Shown one piece after another: positions 29,301 to 35,949 of a stretch of 35,949 nt of DNA (the stretch's first letter is position 1; the number at the start of each line of letters is the position of its first letter). The notes under the pieces are model-generated. The model was not told the origin of the DNA, made no database searches, and saw nothing but the letters and a program-made list of their open reading frames with translations. Position numbers and translations under genes: made by a program. The stretch covers positions 1 through 35,949 of the forward strand of contig JANTGM010000056.1 in the NCBI GenBank assembly GCA_024762925.1, read 5' to 3'. The stretch is from Kofleriaceae bacterium (lineage in GTDB: Bacteria; Myxococcota_A; Polyangia; Haliangiales; Haliangiaceae).

Positions 29301-29765
29301 TTACTTGTTGCGCGTATTGCGCCTGCGGCGGCGCTTTTTCTTACCTTTGGCGGGCTTTGCACTGGTCTCCTCAGCAGGTTCCGCCTTCTTCGCCTCTTTC
29401 GCTGCCGCAACCTCCTCAGGCGTCACCGCTGGCATCACCTCAGTGTCGGGTGCCTCAGAATCTTCGGCAGAATCCGCTGCAGCACCCATGTTGCTTTGCC
29501 ACCAGGCCAGGGCCGCCCCTTCAAGTCCGTAAGCCCCGACAAACATGCCAGCAGGCCTCTCAGCACCAGCAACTTGCTCACTCACGTGGGCCACTTGCAC
29601 CGGAATCTCAAGGTCCTCGGCAACACAGAGCACGATGGTGGAACCGACAGGCATTGGCTGAGGACATTGGACGTAGGCCTCGGAAGCGGTGAACTCTTGC
29701 ATACAGAGCCGCCTCCCAAGCTCGATGCCCCGATACTGCAGGTCAACATACACATCTTCAGGCAT
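29301..29765 (-). CDS. PilZ-like domain protein with acidic linker and polybasic tail
   Basis: 154 aa, no signal peptide. Residues 1-75 have the strand pattern of PilZ-like beta-barrels (ELGRRLCM, GSTIVLCV, EIPVQVAHVSEQ), but the canonical RxxxR and D/NxSxxG c-di-GMP motifs are not clearly present. It may therefore be a degenerate, non-binding member, as is common in myxobacteria. Residues 95-140 are Glu/Ala-rich, and the C-terminus is a run of lysines and arginines (KGKKKRRRRRNTRNK). It is the first gene of the minus-strand run. The assignment to PilZ rests on pattern resemblance only. Confidence 0.55.
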   Translation of the reverse strand: MPEDVYVDLQYRGIELGRRLCMQEFTASEAYVQCPQPMPVGSTIVLCVAEDLEIPVQVAHVSEQVAGAERPAGMFVGAYGLEGAALAWWQSNMGAAADSAEDSEAPDTEVMPAVTPEEVAAAKEAKKAEPAEETSAKPAKGKKKRRRRRNTRNK

Positions 29766-30182
29766 GGACCAAGCGTACCCTGCCTAGCCGTTCAAGCGCG
29801 ACAGACTGAAGCATGGTCACCTCTCTTGCCCTGTGCCACCTGCCGTGCCCTCCCCCACACTATCAGTGTAGCGATTGAGAACACTCTTCCGCTCCAAGCG
29901 TGAACCATTGTTAACAAGCGTCGATGAACGATTTCTGAAGCGGCGTGCTGGCAAGACAGCGTGAGATTTCTGCCACATCCAAAACTGTCAGCAAAAACCT
30001 CGCAACCTGCCAAAACCCCGACACTTCTGTCAGTCTTTGCTCACCTTTCGGCAAATGAACGTCGGTTGGTGCTCCCAAACCACCTGAATGTTCAACAAAT
30101 CCGATCCCTTTGCCAAGATGGCATGCTGCATGCTTAGTCTAGAGGCATGATGCCGACCCCAGACAGACACGTTGGAGGAACC
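29766..30182. other. Divergent intergenic region (417 bp)
   Basis: This gap separates the divergently transcribed PilZ-like gene (minus) and cysteine-rich lipoprotein (plus), so it must hold both promoters. I see no RNA gene or credible ORF. Visible dyads are TTGTTAACAA at 29908-29917 and ACACT/AGTGT at 29857-29869. A TTGCCA at 30110-30115 followed by TAGTCT at 30135-30140 could be a poorly spaced (19 bp) promoter for the lipoprotein. The hexamer GCATGC occurs twice within 30121-30134. Confidence 0.5.
29908..29917. other. Perfect palindrome TTGTTAACAA
   Basis: A 10-bp perfect dyad in the divergent promoter region of the PilZ-like gene and the cysteine-rich lipoprotein gene. It is a possible operator, based on location only. 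Confidence 0.25.
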
Positions 30183-31142
30183 ATGCTCAAGAATGCTTTG
30201 ATGATCACCGCCCTCACCCTCTTTTCGACAGCGCTTGCCGGTTGTCACCTGTACTTCGGAGACGAAGGGGAAGCCCGAGACGGCTACACCTATTGTGACG
30301 ATACAGGATGCTATGAATGCGACGATTGGGGTTGCTACCCTAGCGATGGCCGCGGCGAGCCCGGCTGGACTTGTACAAGCAACTACGACTGCGCAGGCGG
30401 TTGTTACTGTACCGATGATGGGTTCTGCGAGGAAGCAGGATTCTGCTCTAGCAACGCGGAATGCGCCCCAGGATTTGAGTGCGATGACCGCTCAAGCTGT
30501 GTTCCTGAAGGCAGCAACGACGTTTGTGTCTCCGATGCACAATGCCCAAGCGGTAGCTTCTGCGACGAGCAAAGCGGTGCTTGCGTAGGTTCTTGGACCT
30601 GTGACAATGAGGATGCTGGCGCAGATGAGTCCTGCGGAATGGGCTTTGAGTGCGACGAGCGCAACACTTGTGTCCCACAACCCTGCACCGACGATGGCAT
30701 GTGCCAAGAAGGCTGTTACTGCGACGAAGCTGCTGGCGAGTGCATTGAGACTGCCACATGCGACGCAAACGGTGGCTGCTTTGGCGACCTTGTCTGTGAC
30801 CTCGACCGCAACACCTGTGTGCCACCGGACGAGATTGGACCAACCTGCCAGGGTGAAGTTCTCTGCGACGTCGCTACTCCAGTCTGCCCAGTTGGCTCCA
30901 CCCCCGTCATCGAAGACGGCTGCTACACCGGAGCTTGCATGGCCAAGAGTGATTGCCCAGACGGTGCTCCATTCGCCTGCAGCGACCTCAACAATGATGA
31001 GAACGCCTGTATCGCAAACGACACCTGCAGCACGGTCTACAACGGTGTGAACTGCACCTCGCCAAACGGTGATGAGTGCACCAGTGGCTCTGCCGACTGC
31101 ACCTGCGAGTCCTTCGTCTACGCCTCTTGCGAAGAAATCTAG
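30183..31142 (+). CDS. Cysteine-rich modular lipoprotein
   Basis: 319 aa. ATG 30183 is fixed by a strong Shine-Dalgarno, GGAGGA at 30174-30179. The signal peptide ends in a good lipobox, ALAGC (Cys21), so the protein is an outer-envelope lipoprotein. Residues 64-212 consist of six consecutive modules of the form C-x5-C-x5-C-x(5,6)-C, the third with a longer first gap of ten residues. The intervening residues are acidic. The final ~100 residues hold about a dozen more cysteines in irregular spacing. It is expected to be a disulfide-stabilised rod exposed outside the cytoplasm. No enzymatic motif is seen. It resembles the disulfide-rich surface lipoproteins of myxobacteria in style only. Confidence 0.8.
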   Translation: MLKNALMITALTLFSTALAGCHLYFGDEGEARDGYTYCDDTGCYECDDWGCYPSDGRGEPGWTCTSNYDCAGGCYCTDDGFCEEAGFCSSNAECAPGFECDDRSSCVPEGSNDVCVSDAQCPSGSFCDEQSGACVGSWTCDNEDAGADESCGMGFECDERNTCVPQPCTDDGMCQEGCYCDEAAGECIETATCDANGGCFGDLVCDLDRNTCVPPDEIGPTCQGEVLCDVATPVCPVGSTPVIEDGCYTGACMAKSDCPDGAPFACSDLNNDENACIANDTCSTVYNGVNCTSPNGDECTSGSADCTCESFVYASCEEI

Positions 31143-31165
31143 CGACCAGCGGCATCTAGCAACCA

Positions 31166-31199
31166 CGGCCCATCCTCGCCTTGAGGGTGGGCCGTTTTT
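31166..31199 (+). terminator. Rho-independent terminator after the cysteine-rich lipoprotein
   Basis: A 12-bp stem (31166-31177 pairing with 31183-31194, including one G-U pair) closes on a 5-base loop and is followed immediately by TTTTTC. It lies 24 bp after the lipoprotein stop codon. Confidence 0.9.
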
Positions 31200-31320
31200 C
31201 TTTGCAAGAACCTCTCAAAGGCCTCACTCAACCCCTCAGAAACACTTCACTAACCGGCACCATACGAGGCTCGCAGGACGAGGAACCATGTGCTAGAACG
31301 CTGCCAGCGAGAGCGGCTCC

Positions 31321-31326
31321 TATATA
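31321..31326 (+). promoter_or_regulatory. Possible -10 element (TATATA) for secA
   Basis: TATATA lies 43 bases before the secA ATG, downstream of the preceding terminator, so a promoter is needed about here. No convincing -35 box is present at 16-18 bp spacing. Confidence 0.3.
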
Positions 31327-31368
31327 GAAGTCATTGCAGAGGGCAAAGCTCCTCGCCAAAAGGCAACT

Positions 31369-34300
31369 ATGTCCATTATTTCGAAGATTTTCGGCAGCAA
31401 GAACGACCGTGAGCTCAAGAAGCTCAGGCCACTAATCAGCCACATTGCCTCCTTTGGCGAGGCTATGGAGGCAAAGAGCGATGACGAACTAAAGGCGATG
31501 ACGCCAATGTTCAAAGAGAAGCTCGACAACGGTGCAAGCCTCGATGACATCTTGCCAGAAGCATTTGCGATGACTCGCGAAGCGGCTTGGCGCGTGATGC
31601 AAATGCGTCACTACGACGTGCAGATGATCGGTGGCATCTTCCTGCACCGAGGTGTGATTGCTGAGATGCGGACCGGCGAGGGTAAGACACTCACCGCAAC
31701 CAGTCCTGTGTACTTGAACGCTCTTGAGGGACGTGGCGTTCATGTTGTTACCGTCAATGATTACCTCGCCTCTCGCGATGCGGAGTGGATGGGGCAAATC
31801 TATCGGTGGATGGGGCTCTCTGTTGGCGTCATCGTTCACGGCATTTCCGACCAACAGCGCCAAGCGGCCTATCAAGCCGATGTCACCTACGGGCAGAACA
31901 GCGAATTTGGATTCGACTACCTACGCGACAACATGAAGATGTCGCCTGACAAGATGGTGCAGCGCGGGCTTCGCTACGCAGTTATCGATGAGGTTGACTC
32001 CATTCTTATCGATGAAGCGCGTACCCCGCTCATCATTTCAGGTCCTGCCGAGCAAAGCGCGCAATCCTACGAGAGGGTCGACAAGATCGTTCCACGCCTA
32101 AAGCGAGACATCGACTACACCGTTGATGAAAAGGCGCACTCCGCCATGCTCACCGACTCCGGTGTTGAAGCGGTTCAAGAGCTGCTCGAGCTCGACAACC
32201 TCTACGACCCCGCAAACATCCAGCTCAACCACCACGTCGGCCAAGCGCTTCGTGCACACACGCTCTACAAGCGCGACGTCAACTACCTCATCGACAATGG
32301 CAAAGTCGTCATCATCGATGATCACACGGGTCGCAAGATGGAAGGGCGCCGATGGTCCGATGGTCTGCACCAGGCGATTGAAGCCAAAGAAGGTGTGACG
32401 ATTGAAGAGGAGAACCAAACCCTCGCGACTGTCACCTATCAGAACTTCTTCCGCATGTACGACAAGCTCTCGGGCATGACGGGTACAGCCGACACTGAGG
32501 CTGCGGAATTCCATCACATCTACAAGCTTGACGTTCTTGTGATTCCGACCAACAAGCCGCTTGTTCGCGATGATCAGCGCGACCTCATCTACAAGAATGA
32601 GAAAGGCAAATTCAAGGCTGTCTTCAAGGACATCACCAAGTGCCACGAGAAAGGGCAGCCTGTTCTTGTCGGTACAACCTCAGTCGAGAAGTCCGAAGTG
32701 ATCGCAACATTGCTTCGCAAACAGAACATTCCCTTTGAGGTCCTCAACGCAAAGCAACACGAGCGAGAGGCTCTGGTGGTAGCCCAGGCTGGCCGCAAAG
32801 GCGCCATCACGATCTCTACCAACATGGCTGGTCGCGGTACCGACATCGTTCTCGGCGGCAATGCAGAAGTTCTCGCGGAGGATGCTCTCAAGGATGAGGG
32901 AGAAGAGGGCAACGAGGAACGCCTCGCGGAACTGCTTGAGAAGTTTGAGACGCAGTGCGATGCCGAGCGAGAAGAAGTTCTGGAAGCCGGCGGCCTGCGC
33001 GTCATTGGCACCGAGCGGCATGAGTCTCGTCGTATCGACAACCAGCTTCGTGGTCGCGCCGGTCGCCAAGGCGATGTGGGTGCTTCGCGCTTCTACCTGA
33101 GCCTTGAGGACGACCTACTGCGGATCTTCATGGGTGACAAGGTGGCTGCGATGATGGAGCGACTCGGCTTCGAAGAGGACATCCCCATCGAGAGCGGCAT
33201 GGTTACCAAGTCGATTGAGAACGCTCAGAAGAAAGTCGAAGGACACAACTTCGACTCTCGCAAGAACGTGCTTGAGTACGATGATGTGATGAACCAGCAG
33301 CGTAAGACCATCTATGGTCTTCGCAATCAGGTGCTTCGCGGGCAGTACATTCCGAACACCACCGACGATGATGGCAATCCTCTTCCCGAGGAAGAAATCG
33401 AAGAGCCGCCCACCGAGAGTGCCGACTGGACCATCGAGAGTCTTTCCAAAGACTTGAAAGACGAAATCTCAAAGATGGTGGACAATGCTCTCGCCAAGAA
33501 GGCAGAGAACGAGGAGATTGCTAAGAACAATCCCTTGGCCGAGCTGGTACCCGTTTGGCACTCCATGCGGTCCGAAATTTGGAGACAGACGGGCGCCTGG
33601 CTCGAAGACCTTGAACGTCAGTACAAGCGACTCGACAGCGGCAAGCTCGATGAGGACGAGTTTCTCGACTGGGTCATCGACCTGGTCGCTCGATCCCTTA
33701 TCCAGCAACGCGAGCGTCTGTATGATCTAAGCGACACACTGATTGCTACCGTTATCGAAGAGCACTGCCCCCCAGATTCCCACATCGATGATTGGGACTT
33801 TGACGCCATCGACGAGGCGATGTCAGCGCAGTTCAATAGCAAGATCGAGGTCGCCCGCAAGAACGTTGATCAGCAGGTCATCGCGGAGAGCACTTGGGAG
33901 CAGGTCGAGGCTATCCTCGAAAAGCGTCTCAAGGAGCTTGGGCGTCCATGGCTCATGTACTTTGCCCGCCACTTCCATCTGGAAGAGACGGACAATCAGT
34001 GGATTGAGCACCTCAAGAACATGGACCACCTTCGCGAGGGAATTGGTCTTCGAGGATATGGCCAGAAAGATCCAAAGAAGGAGTACAAGCGAGAAGGCTT
34101 TGAACTCTTCTCCCTAATGATGAAGAACATCCAACACAACACGGGTGAGAACGTGTTCCGGGTGCAGATTCGTCAGCAAGAAGAAGTCATTCCAAGTCTT
34201 CAGCAGAATGAAGCCCGCGCGGTACACGAGAATCACGCAGGTGACGACGACTACAACGAGGAAGACGAGCAAGCAGAAGCGCAACAGGCGGCTCCTGCAA

Positions 34301-34413
34301 AGCAAGTCCGTCGTGAGCGGCCAAAGATCGGCAGAAATGACCCTTGTCACTGTGGCAGTGGCAAGAAGTACAAGAAGTGCCACGGCCGTGAGGGCAGCAC
34401 AGCCACCCTCTAA
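31369..34413 (+). CDS. secA: Preprotein translocase ATPase SecA
   Basis: 1014 aa motor ATPase that drives secretory proteins through SecYEG. Walker A is TGEGKT (102-107), motif II is DEVD (from Asp207) followed by [16 protein letters not shown], the preprotein cross-linking region lies beyond it, and [12 protein letters not shown] and RGRAGRQGD mark the second nucleotide-binding fold. The C-terminus has an acidic Glu/Asp/Gln-rich linker and a complete zinc-binding SEC-C motif (Cys993, Cys995, Cys1004, His1005), the SecB/ribosome contact site. Residues ~505-530 form an acidic insertion. The length is somewhat above E. coli SecA (901 aa). It is preceded by a terminator and followed by the 15-bp repeat tract. 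Confidence 0.97.
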   Translation: MSIISKIFGSKNDRELKKLRPLISHIASFGEAMEAKSDDELKAMTPMFKEKLDNGASLDDILPEAFAMTREAAWRVMQMRHYDVQMIGGIFLHRGVIAEMRTGEGKTLTATSPVYLNALEGRGVHVVTVNDYLASRDAEWMGQIYRWMGLSVGVIVHGISDQQRQAAYQADVTYGQNSEFGFDYLRDNMKMSPDKMVQRGLRYAVIDEVDSILIDEARTPLIISGPAEQSAQSYERVDKIVPRLKRDIDYTVDEKAHSAMLTDSGVEAVQELLELDNLYDPANIQLNHHVGQALRAHTLYKRDVNYLIDNGKVVIIDDHTGRKMEGRRWSDGLHQAIEAKEGVTIEEENQTLATVTYQNFFRMYDKLSGMTGTADTEAAEFHHIYKLDVLVIPTNKPLVRDDQRDLIYKNEKGKFKAVFKDITKCHEKGQPVLVGTTSVEKSEVIATLLRKQNIPFEVLNAKQHEREALVVAQAGRKGAITISTNMAGRGTDIVLGGNAEVLAEDALKDEGEEGNEERLAELLEKFETQCDAEREEVLEAGGLRVIGTERHESRRIDNQLRGRAGRQGDVGASRFYLSLEDDLLRIFMGDKVAAMMERLGFEEDIPIESGMVTKSIENAQKKVEGHNFDSRKNVLEYDDVMNQQRKTIYGLRNQVLRGQYIPNTTDDDGNPLPEEEIEEPPTESADWTIESLSKDLKDEISKMVDNALAKKAENEEIAKNNPLAELVPVWHSMRSEIWRQTGAWLEDLERQYKRLDSGKLDEDEFLDWVIDLVARSLIQQRERLYDLSDTLIATVIEEHCPPDSHIDDWDFDAIDEAMSAQFNSKIEVARKNVDQQVIAESTWEQVEAILEKRLKELGRPWLMYFARHFHLEETDNQWIEHLKNMDHLREGIGLRGYGQKDPKKEYKREGFELFSLMMKNIQHNTGENVFRVQIRQQEEVIPSLQQNEARAVHENHAGDDDYNEEDEQAEAQQAAPAKQVRRERPKIGRNDPCHCGSGKKYKKCHGREGSTATL

Positions 34414-34442
34414 ATAGGACTGAGGAGCGCGCAAGGTTGGGC

Positions 34443-34590
34443 CCGTGCGCCAGGCCAGTACGCTCCAGGCTCGTGCGCTCGAGCCCCGTGCGCGACAGGC
34501 CCATGCGCGCCAGGCTCGTACGCGCCAGGCCCATGCGCGCCAGGCCAGTACGCGCCAGGCTCGTGCGCACCAGGCCAGTCCGCTGACGCT
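34443..34590. repeat. 15-bp minisatellite (about nine and a half units)
   Basis: Tandem units in exact 15-base register run from 34456 to 34590, with a partial 13-base unit before them. The consensus is five variable bases followed by the near-constant CGCGCCAGGC. The variable word reads in order CAGTA, TCGTG, CCGTG, CCATG, TCGTA, CCATG, CAGTA, TCGTG, CAGTC. Because 15 is a multiple of three, all frames translate as five-residue repeats and stay open, which creates spurious ORFs. It fills most of the 290-bp gap between secA and the fliL-like gene; the rest of the gap shows nothing else. Confidence 0.95.
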
Positions 34591-34703
34591 CGATCGTCAG
34601 AACCACCGACGCCTTCTGCGGTCCATTCGGCTAACTCGTTGATCATCCGTTCGAATCGACTTGGCCCCGCCCTTGCTCTATGGAGAGGCACAGAGGAGCG
34701 GAT

Positions 34704-35207
34704 ATGGCTGAAGAAGAAATTGATGAAGATTTGGGAGCGTCGGAGGGACAGAAGTCCTCCAAGATTGTCTCCCTTCTCCTGTTTATAAACATTCTGGTAA
34801 GTGGTGCTGCCCTGTTCAAGATAATGGGACTTCCGTCTGAGCCTGTGATTGTAAATACCATTTCCGCTGGCGATGCCGAGGATGAAGGTGACCCCGAACT
34901 CCCTGGTCCTGTGCACGCGTTTGACGCGTTCCTTGTGAACCTCAATGAAGCTGGTGGCGGTCGCTTTCTTCGCGTCACAGTTGAACTCGAAGTAAAAAAC
35001 GAAGATGCCCTTGCAGAACTGCAGGCTAACGAACGAAAAGTCAAAGACGAGCTGCTGCGCTACCTCAGCAACTTGCGCGTGGAGGAGACGCTCGGTGAAA
35101 CCAATCGCCTTCGCATTCGCGACGGCATCATTTCCCGCCTCAACATCCTCTTGGATGATGAAGACCTTGTCAAAGGCGTCTACTTTCCCGACTTCGTGGT
35201 GCAGTAG
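34704..35207 (+). CDS. FliL-like single-pass membrane protein
   Basis: 167 aa from ATG 34704, chosen for the GAGGAG (34693-34698) five bases upstream. A short acidic cytoplasmic tail leads to one membrane helix (about 20-40), then a periplasmic domain. The domain reads as FliL: PGPVHAFDAFLVNLNE, RFLRVTVELEVKNE, a long helix with LRDGI-type residues, and the typical ending VYFPDFVVQ. FliL binds the flagellar stator and basal body, but no other flagellar gene is in the window, so a stomatin-like or gliding-related use is possible. It lies downstream of secA and upstream of the structured repeat array. Confidence 0.82.
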   Translation: MAEEEIDEDLGASEGQKSSKIVSLLLFINILVSGAALFKIMGLPSEPVIVNTISAGDAEDEGDPELPGPVHAFDAFLVNLNEAGGGRFLRVTVELEVKNEDALAELQANERKVKDELLRYLSNLRVEETLGETNRLRIRDGIISRLNILLDDEDLVKGVYFPDFVVQ

Positions 35208-35243
35208 TGGCGACCGCACCAACACAAACTTTCCCACCCAACC

Positions 35244-35500
35244 ACTGCTTCACTCCGATTAGCCATCGGAGCTCTGCACCCTGGGGGCAGGCGTCTCCTC
35301 TGCATTTGGCGCCTGTCCTCACTTTTCACTGCTTCACTCCGATTCGCCATCGGAGCTCTGCACCCTGGGTACAGGCGTCTTCCTCTGCATTGGACGCCTG
35401 TACCTCTTTTCTACTGCTTCACTCCGATTAGCCATCGGAGCTCTGCACCCTGGGAACAGACGTCCTCCTCTGCATTTGGACGTCTGTTCCTTCTTTTCGT
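35244..35500. repeat. Three tandem ~85-bp structured units with covarying hairpins
   Basis: Copies begin at 35244, 35328 and 35413 with ACTGCTTCACTCCGATT. Each has hairpin A, CTCCGAT/ATCGGAG with a 5-base loop (35253-35271, 35337-35355, 35422-35440), then a linker with CTCTGCACCCTGG. Hairpin B is an 11-13 bp stem (35285-35295 with 35308-35318; 35369-35379 with 35393-35403; 35454-35464 with 35479-35489) whose loop repeats CTCTGCA. Each stem is followed within 2-4 bases by TTTTC. Stem position 2 is G-C, T-A and A-T in copies 1-3, and position 7 is G-C, G-C and A-T, so pairing is preserved while sequence changes. This indicates a functional structure at RNA or single-strand level: an ncRNA, a serial terminator or an mRNA 3' end element. 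No known family is recognised. Confidence 0.85.
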
Positions 35501-35582
35501 TTCGGGCCGACAAACTGGAGTTGATCGGTTTCCAAAGACAGTTGTTGATTCCGCTGCCATCTTGAAATCGTCCTTGCCGTTG

Positions 35583-35748
35583 CGAGTTCATACTCGATTG
35601 GCGAGTAGCTGCCAAGCGTACGAGCATTCTGGAACTGGATGTAGCGCTGGGTGGCACTGCGAACGCTGGCTTCCGTCGACCAAGCGCGACGATAGATGAG
35701 CTCCTTGTTGATTGTCGCAAAGAAGCTCTCGACACACGAATTGATGCT
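35583..35748 (-). mobile_element. IS3-family transposase (OrfB) C-terminal remnant
   Basis: About 55 codons match the C-terminal end of IS3-family DDE transposases: NSCVESFFATINKEL with the catalytic Glu, then a helix rich in aromatic residues and NARTLGSYSPIEYE in place of the usual YN.RR.H..L...SP.EYE. The RRH stretch is shortened. The N-terminal two thirds, including the two catalytic Asp residues, are missing: upstream codons are unrelated to IS3 and abut the IS110 gene. The frame stays open downstream to 35428 into the repeat array, which is not part of the transposase. It is a decayed fragment. Confidence 0.8.
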
Positions 35749-35756
35749 CCTATATG

Positions 35757-35949
35757 TCAACAGGCATGTTCGACTTGAGAACTCTCCGTGGCTAAGAACT
35801 TCGAGGAAAGCACCTTGAATACCTCTCGGGCGATATAGCGCTTGAGGCAACACAGGATTTCCATCCGAGAAAGACCGTTTGCAGTTCGCTTTGCGACGTA
35901 GTCTTTCGTGCGTGGGTCACAACGCATACGAACAAATGCAATGACCCAA
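35757..35949 (-). CDS. IS110-family transposase, C-terminal part (runs off the window)
   Basis: The last 64 codons of a gene whose 5' part lies beyond the window. The translation includes AFVRMRCDPRTKDYVAKRT and MEILCCLKRYIAREVF, the diagnostic C-terminal (transposase_20 side) pattern of IS110-family DEDD recombinases, then a TGA at 35757-35759. IS110 elements have no terminal inverted repeats and carry a bridge RNA in a non-coding end. For an IS110-subgroup element that RNA would lie upstream, outside the window. The stop is only about 9 bp from the IS3 remnant. Confidence 0.8.
   Translation of the reverse strand, partial: WVIAFVRMRCDPRTKDYVAKRTANGLSRMEILCCLKRYIAREVFKVLSSKFLATESSQVEHAC

Noticed and set aside
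30492-31166. A 224-codon minus-strand open frame
   Set aside because: It is antisense to the cysteine-rich lipoprotein, which has a signal peptide, a strong ribosome site and a terminator.
34410-35237. A 275-codon minus-strand open frame and a 139-codon one (34187-34606) with five-residue repeats
   Set aside because: The repeats come from the 15-bp minisatellite, open in every frame. The rest is antisense to fliL or secA. The repeat does not fit the A(D/N)LXX pentapeptide consensus well.
35244-35500. CRISPR array or integron attC sites
   Set aside because: There are only three units, with near-identical content and no distinct spacers. The attC core pairs (RYYYAAC...GTTRRRY) are not present in each unit.

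Overview
The window reads like a chromosomal segment of a Gram-negative deltaproteobacterium-like organism, most plausibly in the Myxococcota/Bradymonadota sphere. The basis is the moderately high G+C, many putative lipoproteins, two orphan hybrid histidine kinases, a disulfide-rich lipoprotein of the myxobacterial kind, a membrane-fused spermidine-synthase-like protein, a SpoVR/PrkA operon and a FliL-like protein. The taxonomic call is an inference; there is no rRNA or other taxonomic marker here. Nearly all of the window is densely packed housekeeping and metabolic DNA. Accessory or mobile character appears only at the right end.

Left third (1-14100). clpS-clpA (minus) encode the N-end-rule adaptor and unfoldase. 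A POT-family peptide symporter (minus) is divergent from an M20 dipeptidase (plus). The dipeptidase overlaps tail-to-tail with a GAF/PAS hybrid histidine kinase (minus). pepF and an acetate kinase-PduL fusion follow on the minus strand. The symporter, dipeptidase, PepF and the fused AckA-PduL could together serve peptide uptake, hydrolysis and acetyl-CoA to acetate overflow with ATP formation. An RhlE-type DEAD-box helicase and an FKBP lipoprotein follow on the plus strand.

Middle (14100-29800). A membrane hybrid kinase and a membrane-fused spermidine-synthase-like gene (plus) converge, at a hairpin terminator, on a long minus-strand run. That run contains, in transcription order: a PilZ-like protein, a secreted helical-repeat protein, a four-CXXCH cytochrome c lipoprotein, LD-carboxypeptidase, RuvX and MltG. 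After a 130-bp gap comes a tightly coupled six-gene operon: PrkA serine kinase, a 71-residue ribbon-helix-helix-like protein, a DUF444/YeaH VWA protein, SpoVR, a PP2C phosphatase and a PPP-type metallophosphatase lipoprotein. The pairing of the PrkA-YeaH-SpoVR stress module with two phosphatases and a small putative regulator is the most interesting gene-level arrangement.

Right end (29800-35949). A cysteine-module lipoprotein with a strong terminator, then secA, a 15-bp minisatellite and a FliL-like gene. Immediately after fliL are three tandem ~85-bp units. Each folds into two hairpins, and the longer stem shows compensatory base changes between copies, so it looks like a structured RNA or a terminator-like array. 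Beyond it, an IS3-family transposase remnant abuts the C-terminus of an IS110-family transposase that leaves the window.
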